Shown here: positions 8,025-16,098 of the stretch, piece after piece
Layout: each line of letters opens with the position of its first letter
Position numbering within the stretch: the first letter of the stretch is position 1
DNA from: Rhodovulum euryhalinum
GTDB lineage: Bacteria > Pseudomonadota > Alphaproteobacteria > Rhodobacterales > Rhodobacteraceae
Assembly (NCBI RefSeq): GCF_004342445.1
Contig: NZ_SLWW01000015.1
Span: 1-64,000 of the forward strand
Length of the DNA stretch: 64,000 nt
Direction of reading: 5' to 3'
The notes under the pieces: model-generated
Told to the model about the DNA's origin: nothing
What the model saw: only the letters and a program-made list of their open reading frames with translations
The model's database searches: none
Made by a program: the position numbers and the translations under genes

Positions 8025-8660
8025 TCAGGGTCTCTTGTCGCCGGAGATCATTGCATGGGCCAGGTTCTCGCGATGGACCATGCTGGCCCAGGCCACACCG
8101 CCGAGATGCAGCAGGATCAGCACGAGCGACAGGGTGGCGGCGGATTCGTGGACCTCTTCCCAGACGGTCTCGCCCCCTTCGTGCTCCTCCTCTCCATGCG
8201 CCTCGTGGTCATCAGGTGCGCCATGCTCCGCGCTTTCGCCCTGCGCGATCACCCTGGCAAGCGGGCCTTTGCCCTCCTCGGCGGCCAGCGTCGCCATGCC
8301 GGAAAACGCCGTGACGCCCAGCATGGCCAGCAGCGCCACGGTCATCGCGCCGCCGGCCGGGCTGTGGCCGAGATGCCGCTCGGCCTTGCCCGAGACCAGC
8401 CCCTTGAGATAGGCGACGACCTTGCCCGGCCCGGTCACGAAATCCGAGAACCGGGCGCGCTCCGGGCCGATCAGCCCCCAGAAGACACGGAGCAGAACGG
8501 TGGCCGCGATGGCATAGCCGGCCCAGGTGTGCAGCCATTCCGGCTCGCCCTCGGTCAGATAGGCGGTGGCGAACGCCGCCACCAGCACCCAGTGTCCGAT
8601 GCGCACCACCGGGTCCCAGACCCGGATCAGAGCGGTCTCTTGCATGGTTTGGTTCGCCAT
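8025..8660 (-). CDS. Membrane b-type cytochrome (cytochrome b561 / Ni-Fe hydrogenase b-type family)
   Basis: A 211-residue inner-membrane dihaem cytochrome b. The start RVWDPVVRIGHW carries the first haem-ligand histidine of this family. Four hydrophobic helices follow with further histidines (LHTWAGYAI, LILLHLGGVAW). An insert of about 30 residues rich in Glu/Asp/His (HGAPDDHEAHGEEEHEGG) lies between helices 3 and 4 and could bind metal. The family passes electrons between quinones and periplasmic c-type cytochromes. The gene starts inside the stop of the PepSY gene (ATGA at 8660), so the two form one unit, divergent from the PepSY/two-component operon. Confidence 0.88.
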   Translation of the reverse strand: MANQTMQETALIRVWDPVVRIGHWVLVAAFATAYLTEGEPEWLHTWAGYAIAATVLLRVFWGLIGPERARFSDFVTGPGKVVAYLKGLVSGKAERHLGHSPAGGAMTVALLAMLGVTAFSGMATLAAEEGKGPLARVIAQGESAEHGAPDDHEAHGEEEHEGGETVWEEVHESAATLSLVLILLHLGGVAWASMVHRENLAHAMISGDKRP

Positions 8661-8959
8661 CAGTCAGCGCCCCGGCCGGACCGTTCGGCGGGGGCGCCGG
8701 TGGCCGGGTCGAGATAGGCCTCGACCACCATCCCGTTCGCGTCGCGCATCTTGACCTCCCAGTAGCGGCCATCCTCGCGCTCGGCTTCGAGCACGGTGTA
8801 CCCTTGGTTCTCCAGCTTCTCGATCAGCTCGGCCAGCGGCATCCACTGGGCCGATTGCGTCATGGCCTGCGGCGTGTCGGGCGCGGCCTGCGCCGCACCG
8901 AGGGCGGACAGTCCGGCGGCCGTGGCCAGTACGGCGGTGAACAGAAGCGTGCGTTTCAT
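8660..8959 (-). CDS. Secreted PepSY-domain protein
   Basis: A 99-residue periplasmic protein: signal peptide to about residue 25 (AAQA|AP), then one PepSY domain with the diagnostic pattern ...GYTVLEAEREDGRYWEVKM... and ...EAYLDPATGAP. PepSY proteins are small periplasmic inhibitory or metal/redox-associated modules often encoded beside two-component systems and cytochromes b561. It is the first gene of the pair with the membrane cytochrome b and reads away from a second PepSY gene at 9097, with which it shares a 137-base control region. Confidence 0.88.
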   Translation of the reverse strand: MKRTLLFTAVLATAAGLSALGAAQAAPDTPQAMTQSAQWMPLAELIEKLENQGYTVLEAEREDGRYWEVKMRDANGMVVEAYLDPATGAPAERSGRGAD

Positions 8960-9033
8960 TGGGATTTTCCTTTCCGGTTCGGGTGTGCCGGCACGCAGGC
9001 CGACGGCTGTAACGACGTTCTATCCCGGCGCAC

Positions 9034-9072
9034 CTGACACGGGCCTGAGCGCGCTTGTCAGCGTCCTGTCAG
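9034..9072. promoter_or_regulatory. Facing pairs of CTGACA/TGTCAG repeats in the divergent PepSY promoter region
   Basis: CTGACA at 9034 and CTGAGC at 9045 form one direct-repeat pair with 11-base period. TGTCAG at 9056 and at 9067 form a second pair in the opposite orientation, also with 11-base period. The cluster ends 24 bases before the ATG at 9097. The same hexamer pair recurs ahead of the SHP operon (11413-11429). I infer binding sites for the response regulator encoded at 9402. Confidence 0.6.
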
Positions 9073-9096
9073 CCGGGGCAGTGTAGAGATGTCGCC

Positions 9097-9402
9097 ATGA
9101 AACATTCCGTTCTCCTCTTCGCTTCCGCGCTCTTGCTCGCTGCCCCCGCCGGGGCGGAGCGCGACCGCGACCACGACCGTGCGCGCGCGGCGCTGGAACG
9201 CGGCGAGATCCGGCCCCTGCACGTGATCCTGCCCGGGGTGGAGGACCGCTTCGACGCCCGCCTCCTGGAGGTCGAGCTGGAGCGCGAGGACGGCCGGCTG
9301 GTCTACGAGATGGAACTGATCACGCCCGCCGGCCGGATCGTCGAGGTGCTGGTCGATGCCGCCTCCGGCGATGTGCTGGAGCATGCGTTCGAGGACGACT
9401 GA
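9097..9402 (+). CDS. Secreted PepSY-domain protein, first gene of a two-component operon
   Basis: A 101-residue periplasmic protein with signal peptide (MKHSVLLFASALLLAAP) and a PepSY domain over the remainder (...LLEVELEREDGRLVYEMELI..., ...VLVDAASGDVLE). I chose ATG 9097 over the upstream in-frame ATG because the signal peptide then starts correctly. The stop TGATG shares a base with the response-regulator start. PepSY-regulator-kinase operons usually sense envelope or metal conditions, the PepSY protein acting as a modulator of the kinase; that role is inferred here. Confidence 0.88.
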   Translation: MKHSVLLFASALLLAAPAGAERDRDHDRARAALERGEIRPLHVILPGVEDRFDARLLEVELEREDGRLVYEMELITPAGRIVEVLVDAASGDVLEHAFEDD

Positions 9403-10073
9403 TGCGCGTGCTGACCGTCGAGGACGACCCCCGGATCGCGGCCGACCTGTCCGCCGCGCTCGGCGCCGCCGGTTTCCGGGTCGAGACCTGCGGAGACGGC
9501 GAAGAGGCATGGTTCCTTGGCGACACCGAGGATTATGGGCTGGTGGTGCTGGATCTCGGGCTGCCGGGGCTCGACGGGCTGAGTGTTCTGAAACGTTGGC
9601 GGGCGAATGGACGCGAGATGCCGGTACTGGTGCTGACCGCGCGCGGCACCTGGACCGAACGGGTCGAGGGGATCGACGCGGGCGCCGACGACTACCTGCC
9701 CAAGCCCTTCCGCATGGAAGAACTGGTGGCGCGTGCCCGCGCGCTGGTGCGCCGGTCGGCCGGGCGCGGCAGCGCGGTGCAGGAGGCGGGCGACCTCGCG
9801 CTCGACACCAACCGGATGACGGTTTCCTTGCGCGGCGTGCCGGTGCCGGCCACCGCGCTGGAATACCGCCTGCTCGCCTACCTGATGCTGCACCGCGACC
9901 GCGTCGTGCCACCGACGGAACTGCTGGAACATCTCTACGGCGACGACGATTCGCGCGAGGCCAATGCTCTGGAGGCGCTGGTCGCGCGGCTGCGGCGCAA
10001 GCTGGGGCCGGGCGTGATCGGCACACGGCGGGGCTTTGGCTATTTCCTCGACGGCGTGGAAGACGCGCCATGA
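9402..10073 (+). CDS. OmpR/PhoP-family response regulator
   Basis: A 223-residue response regulator. Receiver residues are E7/D8/D9, phospho-acceptor D51 (VVLDLGLPG) and K101 (YLPKPF). The winged helix at about 125-218 includes ALEYRLLAYL and ALVARLRRKLG. Length and sequence fit the PhoP/QseB/BasR branch, which commonly autoregulates through direct hexamer repeats. It is translationally coupled on both sides (TGATG from PepSY, ATGA into the kinase). Likely targets are the CTGACA-repeat promoters at 9034-9072 and 11413-11429. Confidence 0.92.
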   Translation: MRVLTVEDDPRIAADLSAALGAAGFRVETCGDGEEAWFLGDTEDYGLVVLDLGLPGLDGLSVLKRWRANGREMPVLVLTARGTWTERVEGIDAGADDYLPKPFRMEELVARARALVRRSAGRGSAVQEAGDLALDTNRMTVSLRGVPVPATALEYRLLAYLMLHRDRVVPPTELLEHLYGDDDSREANALEALVARLRRKLGPGVIGTRRGFGYFLDGVEDAP

Positions 10074-11416
10074 CGCGGCTGTCGCTGCGGCTGCGGCTGG
10101 CGCTGGCCGGGGCGGTCGCGGTGACGCTGGCGATCGTCGTGTCGTCGCTGGGCCTTGCCGCCCTCTTCGGCGCGCATGTCGAGCGCCGGGCGCTGGCCGA
10201 GCTGTCGGTGCAGCTCGACCAGGTTCTGGCGGGGGTGGAGCGCGGGACCGATGGCGCGCTGGAACTGGCCACCGATCCCGCCGATCCGCGCTTTCGTCGG
10301 GTCTATGGGGGGCTTTACTGGCAGATCGCAGCCGAGGGGCAGGTACTGCGCTCGCGCTCGCTCTGGGACTACGAGATCCCGCTTCCCGCGGACACGCTGG
10401 GCGACGGGGCCGAGCATGTGCATACCCTCGTTGGGCCTGTGGACCAGCCGCTTCTGGCCATCGAGCGCAGCGTGACCCTGCCCGCGCGGCTGGGCGGTGG
10501 CGTGATGCGTGCGGCCGTGGCGATGGACCGGACCGCCCTGGCGGTGGCGCGCGCCGATTTCCTGCGCGACCTCGCGCCCTATTCGGCAGTGCTGGCCGCG
10601 GCGCTGATCGCCGCGGGCTGGGCGCAGATCGCCGTGGGCCTGCGCCCGCTTGGGGCGATCCGGGCCCGCGTTGCCGACATCCGCTCGGGGCGGGAGCGGC
10701 GGCTGGGCGCCGATTTCCCGGCCGAAGTGCAGCCGCTGGCGGCCGAGGTGGACGACCTTCTTGCGGCGCGGGAACAGGAGGTCGAGCGTGCCCGCACCCG
10801 TGCCGGTGACCTCGCGCACGGGCTCAAGACGCCGCTTCAGGCGCTGATGGGCGAGGCGGGGCGGCTCAGGGCCGGGGGGCGCGGCGCCGCGGCCGATGCG
10901 GTCGAGGAGATCGCCTGCGCCATGCGTGCCCATGTCGACCGCGAACTTGCGCGCACGCGCGTCGCCATGCGGGGGCGCCAGGCCCGCGCCGATCTCGCCG
11001 ACGCCGTCGCCGGGCTGCTGCGCGTGATCCGCCGAACCGAGGACGGGGCGCGGCTTGACTGGCGCGTGGATCTGCCCGAGGGGCTGATCGCCGCCGCCGA
11101 TTCCGCCGATCTCTCCGAGGCGTTGGGCGCTCTGATCGAGAACGCCGCGCGCCACGCCCGGTCCTGCGTGGAGATCGCCGGACGCCCCAGCGGCCAACAG
11201 ATCGAGATCGTCATTCGCGACGACGGTCCCGGAATCGCCCCTGACCGGATCGAGGCACTGATGGCGCGCGGCGCGCGGGCCGACACGCGCGGCTCGGGCC
11301 TCGGTCTCGCCATCGCGCGGGACATCGTCGAGGCGCTGGACGGCACGCTTGACCTCAGCGCCGCCGATCCCGGGCTCGCGGCGCTGCTCACCCTGCCCGG
11401 AGCCGATCCTTCCTGA
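10070..11416 (+). CDS. Membrane sensor histidine kinase (PhoQ/QseC-like)
   Basis: A 448-residue sensor kinase for the 9402 regulator. There is a transmembrane helix at about 9-30, a periplasmic region of about 130 residues, a second helix near 165-185, then HAMP. The phosphotransfer motif is DLAHGLKTPLQAL with H250; the HGLKTPL form is typical of PhoQ-like kinases. The ATPase domain has N box (GALIENAARHA), G1 (RDDGPGIAPD) and G2 (GSGLGLAIARD). The ATG at 10070 overlaps the regulator's stop; the open frame extends far upstream but lacks sense there. Its last codons overlap the operator-like repeats for the next operon. Confidence 0.92.
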   Translation: MTRLSLRLRLALAGAVAVTLAIVVSSLGLAALFGAHVERRALAELSVQLDQVLAGVERGTDGALELATDPADPRFRRVYGGLYWQIAAEGQVLRSRSLWDYEIPLPADTLGDGAEHVHTLVGPVDQPLLAIERSVTLPARLGGGVMRAAVAMDRTALAVARADFLRDLAPYSAVLAAALIAAGWAQIAVGLRPLGAIRARVADIRSGRERRLGADFPAEVQPLAAEVDDLLAAREQEVERARTRAGDLAHGLKTPLQALMGEAGRLRAGGRGAAADAVEEIACAMRAHVDRELARTRVAMRGRQARADLADAVAGLLRVIRRTEDGARLDWRVDLPEGLIAAADSADLSEALGALIENAARHARSCVEIAGRPSGQQIEIVIRDDGPGIAPDRIEALMARGARADTRGSGLGLAIARDIVEALDGTLDLSAADPGLAALLTLPGADPS

Positions 11417-11451
11417 CACTTCGCTGACAGGCGCGGTCAGGCCCGCGTCAG
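11413..11451. promoter_or_regulatory. CTGACA direct repeats ahead of the SHP operon
   Basis: CTGACA occurs at 11413 and 11424 (11-base period). TCAG then occurs at 11437 and 11448 (again 11 bases apart). The first repeat overlaps the kinase stop codon. The pattern matches that at 9034-9072, so I infer the same response regulator drives the cytochrome/SHP genes starting at 11503. Confidence 0.55.
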
Positions 11452-11502
11452 CCAGCCCGTGCGAAGACCGCGCGACGGTTGCCCGGTGGAAGGTCAGCGC
11501 CC

Positions 11503-12627
11503 ATGTCACCCCGAACGAGTCTCTCCCCGTTCCCCCTCGTTCCCGTCTGGGATGTCTGGGTTCGCCTGTTCCACTGGGCGCTTGTCCTCTGCATCGGCGG
11601 GGCGGCCCTCACCGGCTTTCTCGCCGATGCACGCTGGGCCGCGGTGCACCTCGCCTGCGGGTTGGGGGCCGCCGCGCTCGTGATCGCGCGGATCATCTGG
11701 GGCCTCTACGGCACCGCGCATGCGCGCTTTGCCGATTTCCTGCCGCGCCCCGCTGCGCTGGTCGCCCATCTTCGCGGCACGGACGGCCGCCATCGCGGCC
11801 ACAACCCGCTGGGCGCGCTGATGGTGCTGGCGATGTTCGCCGCCATCCTGGCGCTCGCCTTCAGCGGCCTTGCGATCCTCGGCGGCTGGCTGCGCCTCGG
11901 CCCGCTCGCCGCCGATCTTGGCACCGAGGCCGGCCGCGCCGCGCGCGCGGCGCATGAGGCCGTCGCCCTTGTCGTGCTCGCGATGATCGCGCTGCATGTG
12001 GGCGGCGTCGTCGTCGAAAGCCGCCGCGAAAGCGAAAACCTCACCCGCGCCATGCTGACCGGGCTGAAGCAGGTGCGTCCCGGCGACGCCTCGCCCGCCG
12101 AGGCGACGCCAAAGGGCCGCCGCGCGCTCGTCGTGCTCGCCGGTCTCGCCGCAACCATCGCCCTTGCCGTCGCCGCACTCTCGGCGCGGCCCGCGCCGAA
12201 CCTGCCGGTCGCCGAAATCGATCCGCTGGTCGCCGCGGAATGTGGCGCCTGTCACATGGCCTACCACCCCAGCCTCCTGCCCGCCAGATCGTGGAAGCAG
12301 TTGATGGCCGGGCTCGACGACCATTTCGGCGAGAACGCCTGGGTCGACGCGGGCGACGCCGCCGAGATCGAGGCCTGGCTGACCGCCCATTCCGCCGAGA
12401 CCGTGGACACCGCGCCCGCGCGCATTTTCGCCCGCACCGATCCCGAGGCCCCGGCCACGCTGACCGAAGCCCCCGCCTGGAAACGCCTGCACGGCGACCT
12501 GCCCGACGCGCTGTTCGACCGCGCGCCGATCTTCAGCCGTGCGAACTGCGCCGCCTGTCACGCCGATGCCGCGACCGGCCGCTTCAGCCCGTTTGCCATT
12601 TCAATCCCGAAGGAGACCGCCGAATGA
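11503..12627 (+). CDS. Cytochrome b561-type membrane domain fused to a dihaem cytochrome c domain
   Basis: A 374-residue fusion. Residues about 1-190 are a four-helix membrane cytochrome b with WDVWVRLFHWALVL at the start and further haem-type histidines (VHLACG, ALHVGGVVV). Another hydrophobic helix lies near 210-228. The C-terminal part is a periplasmic dihaem cytochrome c of the DHC type with two CXXCH sites (CGACHMAYHPSLLPARSW and CAACH). ATG 11503 is preferred because AAGG lies just upstream; a TTG 24 bases earlier is also open. In SHP loci the b cytochrome and DHC are usually separate genes. The gene is coupled to shp by ATGA. Confidence 0.88.
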   Translation: MSPRTSLSPFPLVPVWDVWVRLFHWALVLCIGGAALTGFLADARWAAVHLACGLGAAALVIARIIWGLYGTAHARFADFLPRPAALVAHLRGTDGRHRGHNPLGALMVLAMFAAILALAFSGLAILGGWLRLGPLAADLGTEAGRAARAAHEAVALVVLAMIALHVGGVVVESRRESENLTRAMLTGLKQVRPGDASPAEATPKGRRALVVLAGLAATIALAVAALSARPAPNLPVAEIDPLVAAECGACHMAYHPSLLPARSWKQLMAGLDDHFGENAWVDAGDAAEIEAWLTAHSAETVDTAPARIFARTDPEAPATLTEAPAWKRLHGDLPDALFDRAPIFSRANCAACHADAATGRFSPFAISIPKETAE

Positions 12628-13013
12628 AACGACTGATCGCCCTTTTCGTCCTGTCCGCAGCGCCCGCGCTGGCGCAGGATACCTCGCCCGCCCAACTGAT
12701 CGCCACATACGAGGCCGAGGCCGGCCGCGCAGCCGACCCCGCGGCGGGCGCGGCGTTCTTCATGGCCGACCACACCGGCGGCAAGCCCGAGACGCCCTCC
12801 TGCACGTCCTGTCACACCAGGGATCCGCGCAGCCCGGGGCAGGCCCGCACCGGCAAGGTGATCGAGCCCCTTGCGCCTTCGGTCAACCCCGTGCGCCTGA
12901 CCGAGACCAAGGAGGTCGAGAAATGGCTGGGACGCAACTGCGACAGCGTGCTGGGGCGCGACTGCACCGCCGCCGAAAAGGCCGACATCGTTGCCTGGCT
13001 TGCCAGCCTCTGA
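12624..13013 (+). CDS. shp: Sphaeroides heme protein (SHP), oxygen-binding cytochrome c
   Basis: A 129-residue periplasmic monohaem cytochrome of the DUF1924/SHP family, with signal peptide to about residue 18 (ALAQ|DTSPAQL). The haem site is C60-C63-H64 in PSCTSCHTRDP. The SHP-specific segment KWLGRNCDSVLGRDC supplies the unusual axial Asn (N105 here, Asn88 in the Rhodobacter sphaeroides mature protein) and a likely disulfide. In the characterised family the Asn leaves the iron on reduction so that O2, NO or cyanide can bind. The physiological donor is the dihaem cytochrome c, encoded on either side here. It is coupled to the upstream b-DHC fusion. Confidence 0.93.
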   Translation: MKRLIALFVLSAAPALAQDTSPAQLIATYEAEAGRAADPAAGAAFFMADHTGGKPETPSCTSCHTRDPRSPGQARTGKVIEPLAPSVNPVRLTETKEVEKWLGRNCDSVLGRDCTAAEKADIVAWLASL

Positions 13014-13030
13014 CCCGGAAGGAAGAAACC

Positions 13031-13465
13031 ATGATCCGTTCATTGATCCTCGCCTTCGTCCTCGCCGCCAGCCCGGCGCTGGCCGACGACGACTACATGC
13101 CCCCCGTGACCCATCCCGCCACGCTGGAGGAATGTTCCGCCTGCCATATGGCCTATCCCGCCGGCTTCCTGCCCGCGCGGTCCTGACGCGCGATCATTGG
13201 CGACCTGGAGAACCATTTCGGCGAGAACGCCCAGCTCGACGCGGCCACCCGCGCCGAGATCGAGGCCTATCTGGTCGGGGCCGCCGCGCCGCGCATCCGG
13301 GGCCTGTCGGATACCGCGACGCCGCTCCGGATCAGTGAATTGCCTTGGTTCAAGCGCAAGCACAGCGATGAGGTGACCCCGCGCATGATGGAGAAGGCCA
13401 AGTCTATGGCGAATTGCGTGTCCTGCCATCGCGGCGCCGAGCGTGGCTATTTCGAGGACGACTGA
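13031..13465 (+). pseudogene. Dihaem cytochrome c (DHC) with an in-frame TGA
   Basis: The frame opens 18 bases after shp with a signal peptide (MIRSLILAFVLAASPALA) and the first haem site CSACHMAYPAGFLPARS. It then meets TGA at 13184-13186. Without any shift it continues for 92 codons (RAIIGDLENHFGENAQLD... to CVSCHRGAERGYFEDD), including the second haem site. The homologous motif in the 11503 fusion is LPARSW, so the TGA replaces a Trp TGG by one base. Translation as it stands gives a 51-residue fragment with one haem site. It is either a recent nonsense mutation or a sequencing error. DHC is the known electron donor to SHP. Confidence 0.85.
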
Positions 13466-13857
13466 CGCCCCGCCGGCGGCACGGCCCCGGTGATCCCGGA
13501 GTCGCTAGGGTTCGGCATGTGAGGATGCCCCTGAAGGCGTGGATGGAGATGATCTGGGGCGGCTCGATGCGGCGCACCGCCTGTCGTGCCGGACCGCGCG
13601 GATCATCCGCCAGAACCGGCGGTTCGCAATGGGCGATCGGCTTCGCGCAACCGGGCCCCTGCGCAGATCGCCCGATGTTCCGTTAACGCAACCGCACGAG
13701 GTTCAACCAAGGACTCTGGCCTAAGTCGGAAGGAGCATCAGGGGTCACAGCAATCACATCGGCATAGTGTGATGCCGCCGGGAGGGTGGCATCCATGCCA
13801 TCAGCAGAGCCAGGGTGAGCGGCAGCGGGGACTGTCCGTGGAATGGTGGCGGGTCAG
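13466..13857. other. Intergenic, no gene supported
   Basis: Short open frames exist on both strands, but none has a plausible ribosome site, signal or family resemblance. The plus-strand cytochrome operon ends here and the next gene converges from the minus strand. I do not see a convincing hairpin with a T-run. Confidence 0.5.
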
Positions 13858-14544
13858 TCAGTTGCAACGCAGGTCGAACACACCGATCAGGTCCGGACTG
13901 TCCCGTGCGATCTTGCGCAAGAGCGCGTCGCAGGCCTTCTGCAGATCCAGGAACTCGCCCGGCTGGCCCGAGTTGTTGAATTCACGGGTCCGGCGATTCA
14001 GTTCGGCGACGAAGCTTTCCCGGTCCTTGAAGCTCTCTCTCCGGTATTGCTCGGGGATATGCGCGGTGAAGCAGGCGTCATAGTCGGTCCAATGGGCCAG
14101 CGCATCATCCCTGTTGCGCCGAACCTCGTCGTCCAGAGACCCGTAGTGCAGCGCGCAATGAAGTTCGAGATAACGGTTGCGCGACCTGACCCAGTCGTTC
14201 CACGGCGCCGAGCAGGTGCCGTCGGTCAGCACGCTCGGCTCTACCTCCTGCCGGCCCATCGAAACGCCGCACTCGTAGGTGGCCTCGGTGCCCCGTCGCG
14301 CAGTCCCGCGGATCGCGGTCGCCGTCTGCAAAAACGCGCCGATCTGCTCGCGTGCGAAGCGGATATCGTCCATGTGCTCGGCATAGCATTGCACCCGGTA
14401 AGGTTCGTTCTCGACGCCGGGGTGAAGACGCTCGCATCGGCTTGCGAGTTCTCCGGCCTGTCCCGCGGACCCGGATGCGACAAGCCCGGAGATGGTGCAC
14501 AGGCAGACCGCCAGCGCCCTGTTCAGTATGTGGTGGTATGTCAT
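13858..14544 (-). CDS. Secreted protein of unknown function (228 aa)
   Basis: I do not recognise the family. The start MTYHHILNRALAVCLCTISGL followed by ASGSAGQA|GE is a signal peptide. The mature part has eight or so cysteines (CERLHPG, VQCYAEHM, YECGVSMG, GTCSAP, LHCALHYG, YDACFTAH, KACDALL, DLRCN), which suggests several disulfides in the periplasm. It is mostly charged and probably helical. There is no transmembrane segment after the signal. It faces the cytochrome operon tail to tail. Confidence 0.65.
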   Translation of the reverse strand: MTYHHILNRALAVCLCTISGLVASGSAGQAGELASRCERLHPGVENEPYRVQCYAEHMDDIRFAREQIGAFLQTATAIRGTARRGTEATYECGVSMGRQEVEPSVLTDGTCSAPWNDWVRSRNRYLELHCALHYGSLDDEVRRNRDDALAHWTDYDACFTAHIPEQYRRESFKDRESFVAELNRRTREFNNSGQPGEFLDLQKACDALLRKIARDSPDLIGVFDLRCN

Positions 14545-14808
14545 GGCAATGCCTTCGCTTCGAATTTGCGGTTCGATGGGCCGGGCGGTGCGAACCGCCT
14601 GAGACCGTGTTCCTGGCCAGGTCCGAGACCGGCCGCGACAAATGGGTCAGGCAGGCATTTCCGTATCCGTCGCAGGGCGCGCGCCTGCTACGCTATGCGC
14701 AGTCAGGTGCATCGCGCAAGGGCGCGGGCGTAGGAGGGGCAGCGCCGTGGACGGTTCCGAGGACAACGCCGGCTCGGACCCGGCGGTCTGCTCCAAAAGG
14801 GGGGCGTC

Positions 14809-16074
14809 ATGCAGTTTGCTGTTCGGGGACGAGATGTCGCTCGTCCGGTTCTTTTGCCGCCGACTGGTGTCCGGCCTGCTTGTCTCGCGGTGATTGTCGC
14901 ACTGGCAACGTTTGCGGCTGCACCGCCCTTGGGCGCGGGACCGACCTACAGCATCGGTGGGGTTGACCTCACTGCCCATTCCTCCTGGTCGGACGAGGAT
15001 CTGGCCACTTTCGTGGAGACCAGCGAGGCGATGTCGCTGGCCGCGGGTGACGTGTTGCGCGCGGCAGGCTGGCAGGGCACCTGGGATAGCGGCAAGCGGA
15101 CATACGACGGAATGAATTCGGCCTACATGGAGTTCGGGACCAAGGCGGCCTTTTCCCATCCGCAATTCACCGGTGGCCGGCGGACGACGCTTTTCGTGCG
15201 GACGACGATGGTCCGGGATGCCGACAAGGCCAGTGCAGGTGCGGCGAGCTTTGCCCGCTACATGGAGGGTATCGCTCAGCACTCGGATCAGGGCACGACC
15301 TACAGGCTGGTCGAAAACCGCCCCCTGGGTCTCGGTTCGGACTCGCGGATCTTCGTCGTCGAACAGACGAAGAAGACCGTTGTCGGAAAGGTCAGGACCG
15401 AAATGCAGGTCGCGGCCTATTTCGTCTCCGGCCGCTGGATGGTCTCGGTCGAGGATGCTGCGGACGCAGTTGCGGTCGAGGCGGCGATGCGCGCGCTTGC
15501 CCAGGGCCTTTCGGCGCCGCGCGCGCCGGTCGGTGGCGGCGCCGGGAGTGCGGAGGACAGCGCCGAGGCCCCAGACGAGGCATGGATCGAAGACCGTCTG
15601 TCCGAGTCGGCCGAGGCCGAGATGACCGGTTTCGACCAGTTCTTCTACCGGGTCGAGATCCCGGAGGACCAGGCGCTGCTCTTGCTTGAGGCGCCCTCTG
15701 CCGGAGCCCTTGAAGTGATCCGGCTCTTGCCCGGAGCGACCGATCTGCGGGTGCGCGGGCTCGACCGTAGCGAGGGGCTGCTCTGGGCCGATCTCTGTGC
15801 CGGTGCACAATGCGGCTGGGCCGTGGCTCACCATCTGCGTCGTCAGGCCCCGATCGCGCCCAACCGCGCGCGCTATGTCGAGGCCGCCTATCCGGAGGTG
15901 AACGTCTTCCTGGAGCCCTCGGTGCGCTCTGGATACATGGGCAAGGTGGAGGCCGGACAGCGGTTCGAACCGGGTGTGACCGCAACCGACGAGAACGGCG
16001 ATACGTGGGTCCGGATCTGCGGCGAGGGCTGGTGTGGCTGGGCGGGAGAGGAGTTCTTCACCCATGTCGACTGA
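14809..16074 (+). CDS. Secreted protein with C-terminal SH3-like repeats (421 aa)
   Basis: The family is not recognised. A long signal region ends near residue 44 (PPLGAG|PTYS). Residues about 45-235 form an alpha/beta domain without motifs known to me. An acidic linker follows (SAEDSAEAPDEAWIEDR). The last 150 residues contain two bacterial SH3-like modules: the first ends ADLCAGAQCGWAVAHHL, the second (...SVRSGYMGKVEAGQRFE...) ends WVRICGEGWCGWAGEEFF. Such modules often bind cell-wall peptides. ATG 14809 gives the signal peptide at the start. Confidence 0.7.
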   Translation: MQFAVRGRDVARPVLLPPTGVRPACLAVIVALATFAAAPPLGAGPTYSIGGVDLTAHSSWSDEDLATFVETSEAMSLAAGDVLRAAGWQGTWDSGKRTYDGMNSAYMEFGTKAAFSHPQFTGGRRTTLFVRTTMVRDADKASAGAASFARYMEGIAQHSDQGTTYRLVENRPLGLGSDSRIFVVEQTKKTVVGKVRTEMQVAAYFVSGRWMVSVEDAADAVAVEAAMRALAQGLSAPRAPVGGGAGSAEDSAEAPDEAWIEDRLSESAEAEMTGFDQFFYRVEIPEDQALLLLEAPSAGALEVIRLLPGATDLRVRGLDRSEGLLWADLCAGAQCGWAVAHHLRRQAPIAPNRARYVEAAYPEVNVFLEPSVRSGYMGKVEAGQRFEPGVTATDENGDTWVRICGEGWCGWAGEEFFTHVD

Positions 16075-16098
16075 AGCCGCCGGGGCCGGATACCCTAC

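Noticed and set aside
13184-13186. TGA in the dihaem gene as selenocysteine
   Set aside because: The equivalent residue in the paralogue is Trp, not Cys, and no SECIS-like hairpin is evident directly after it.
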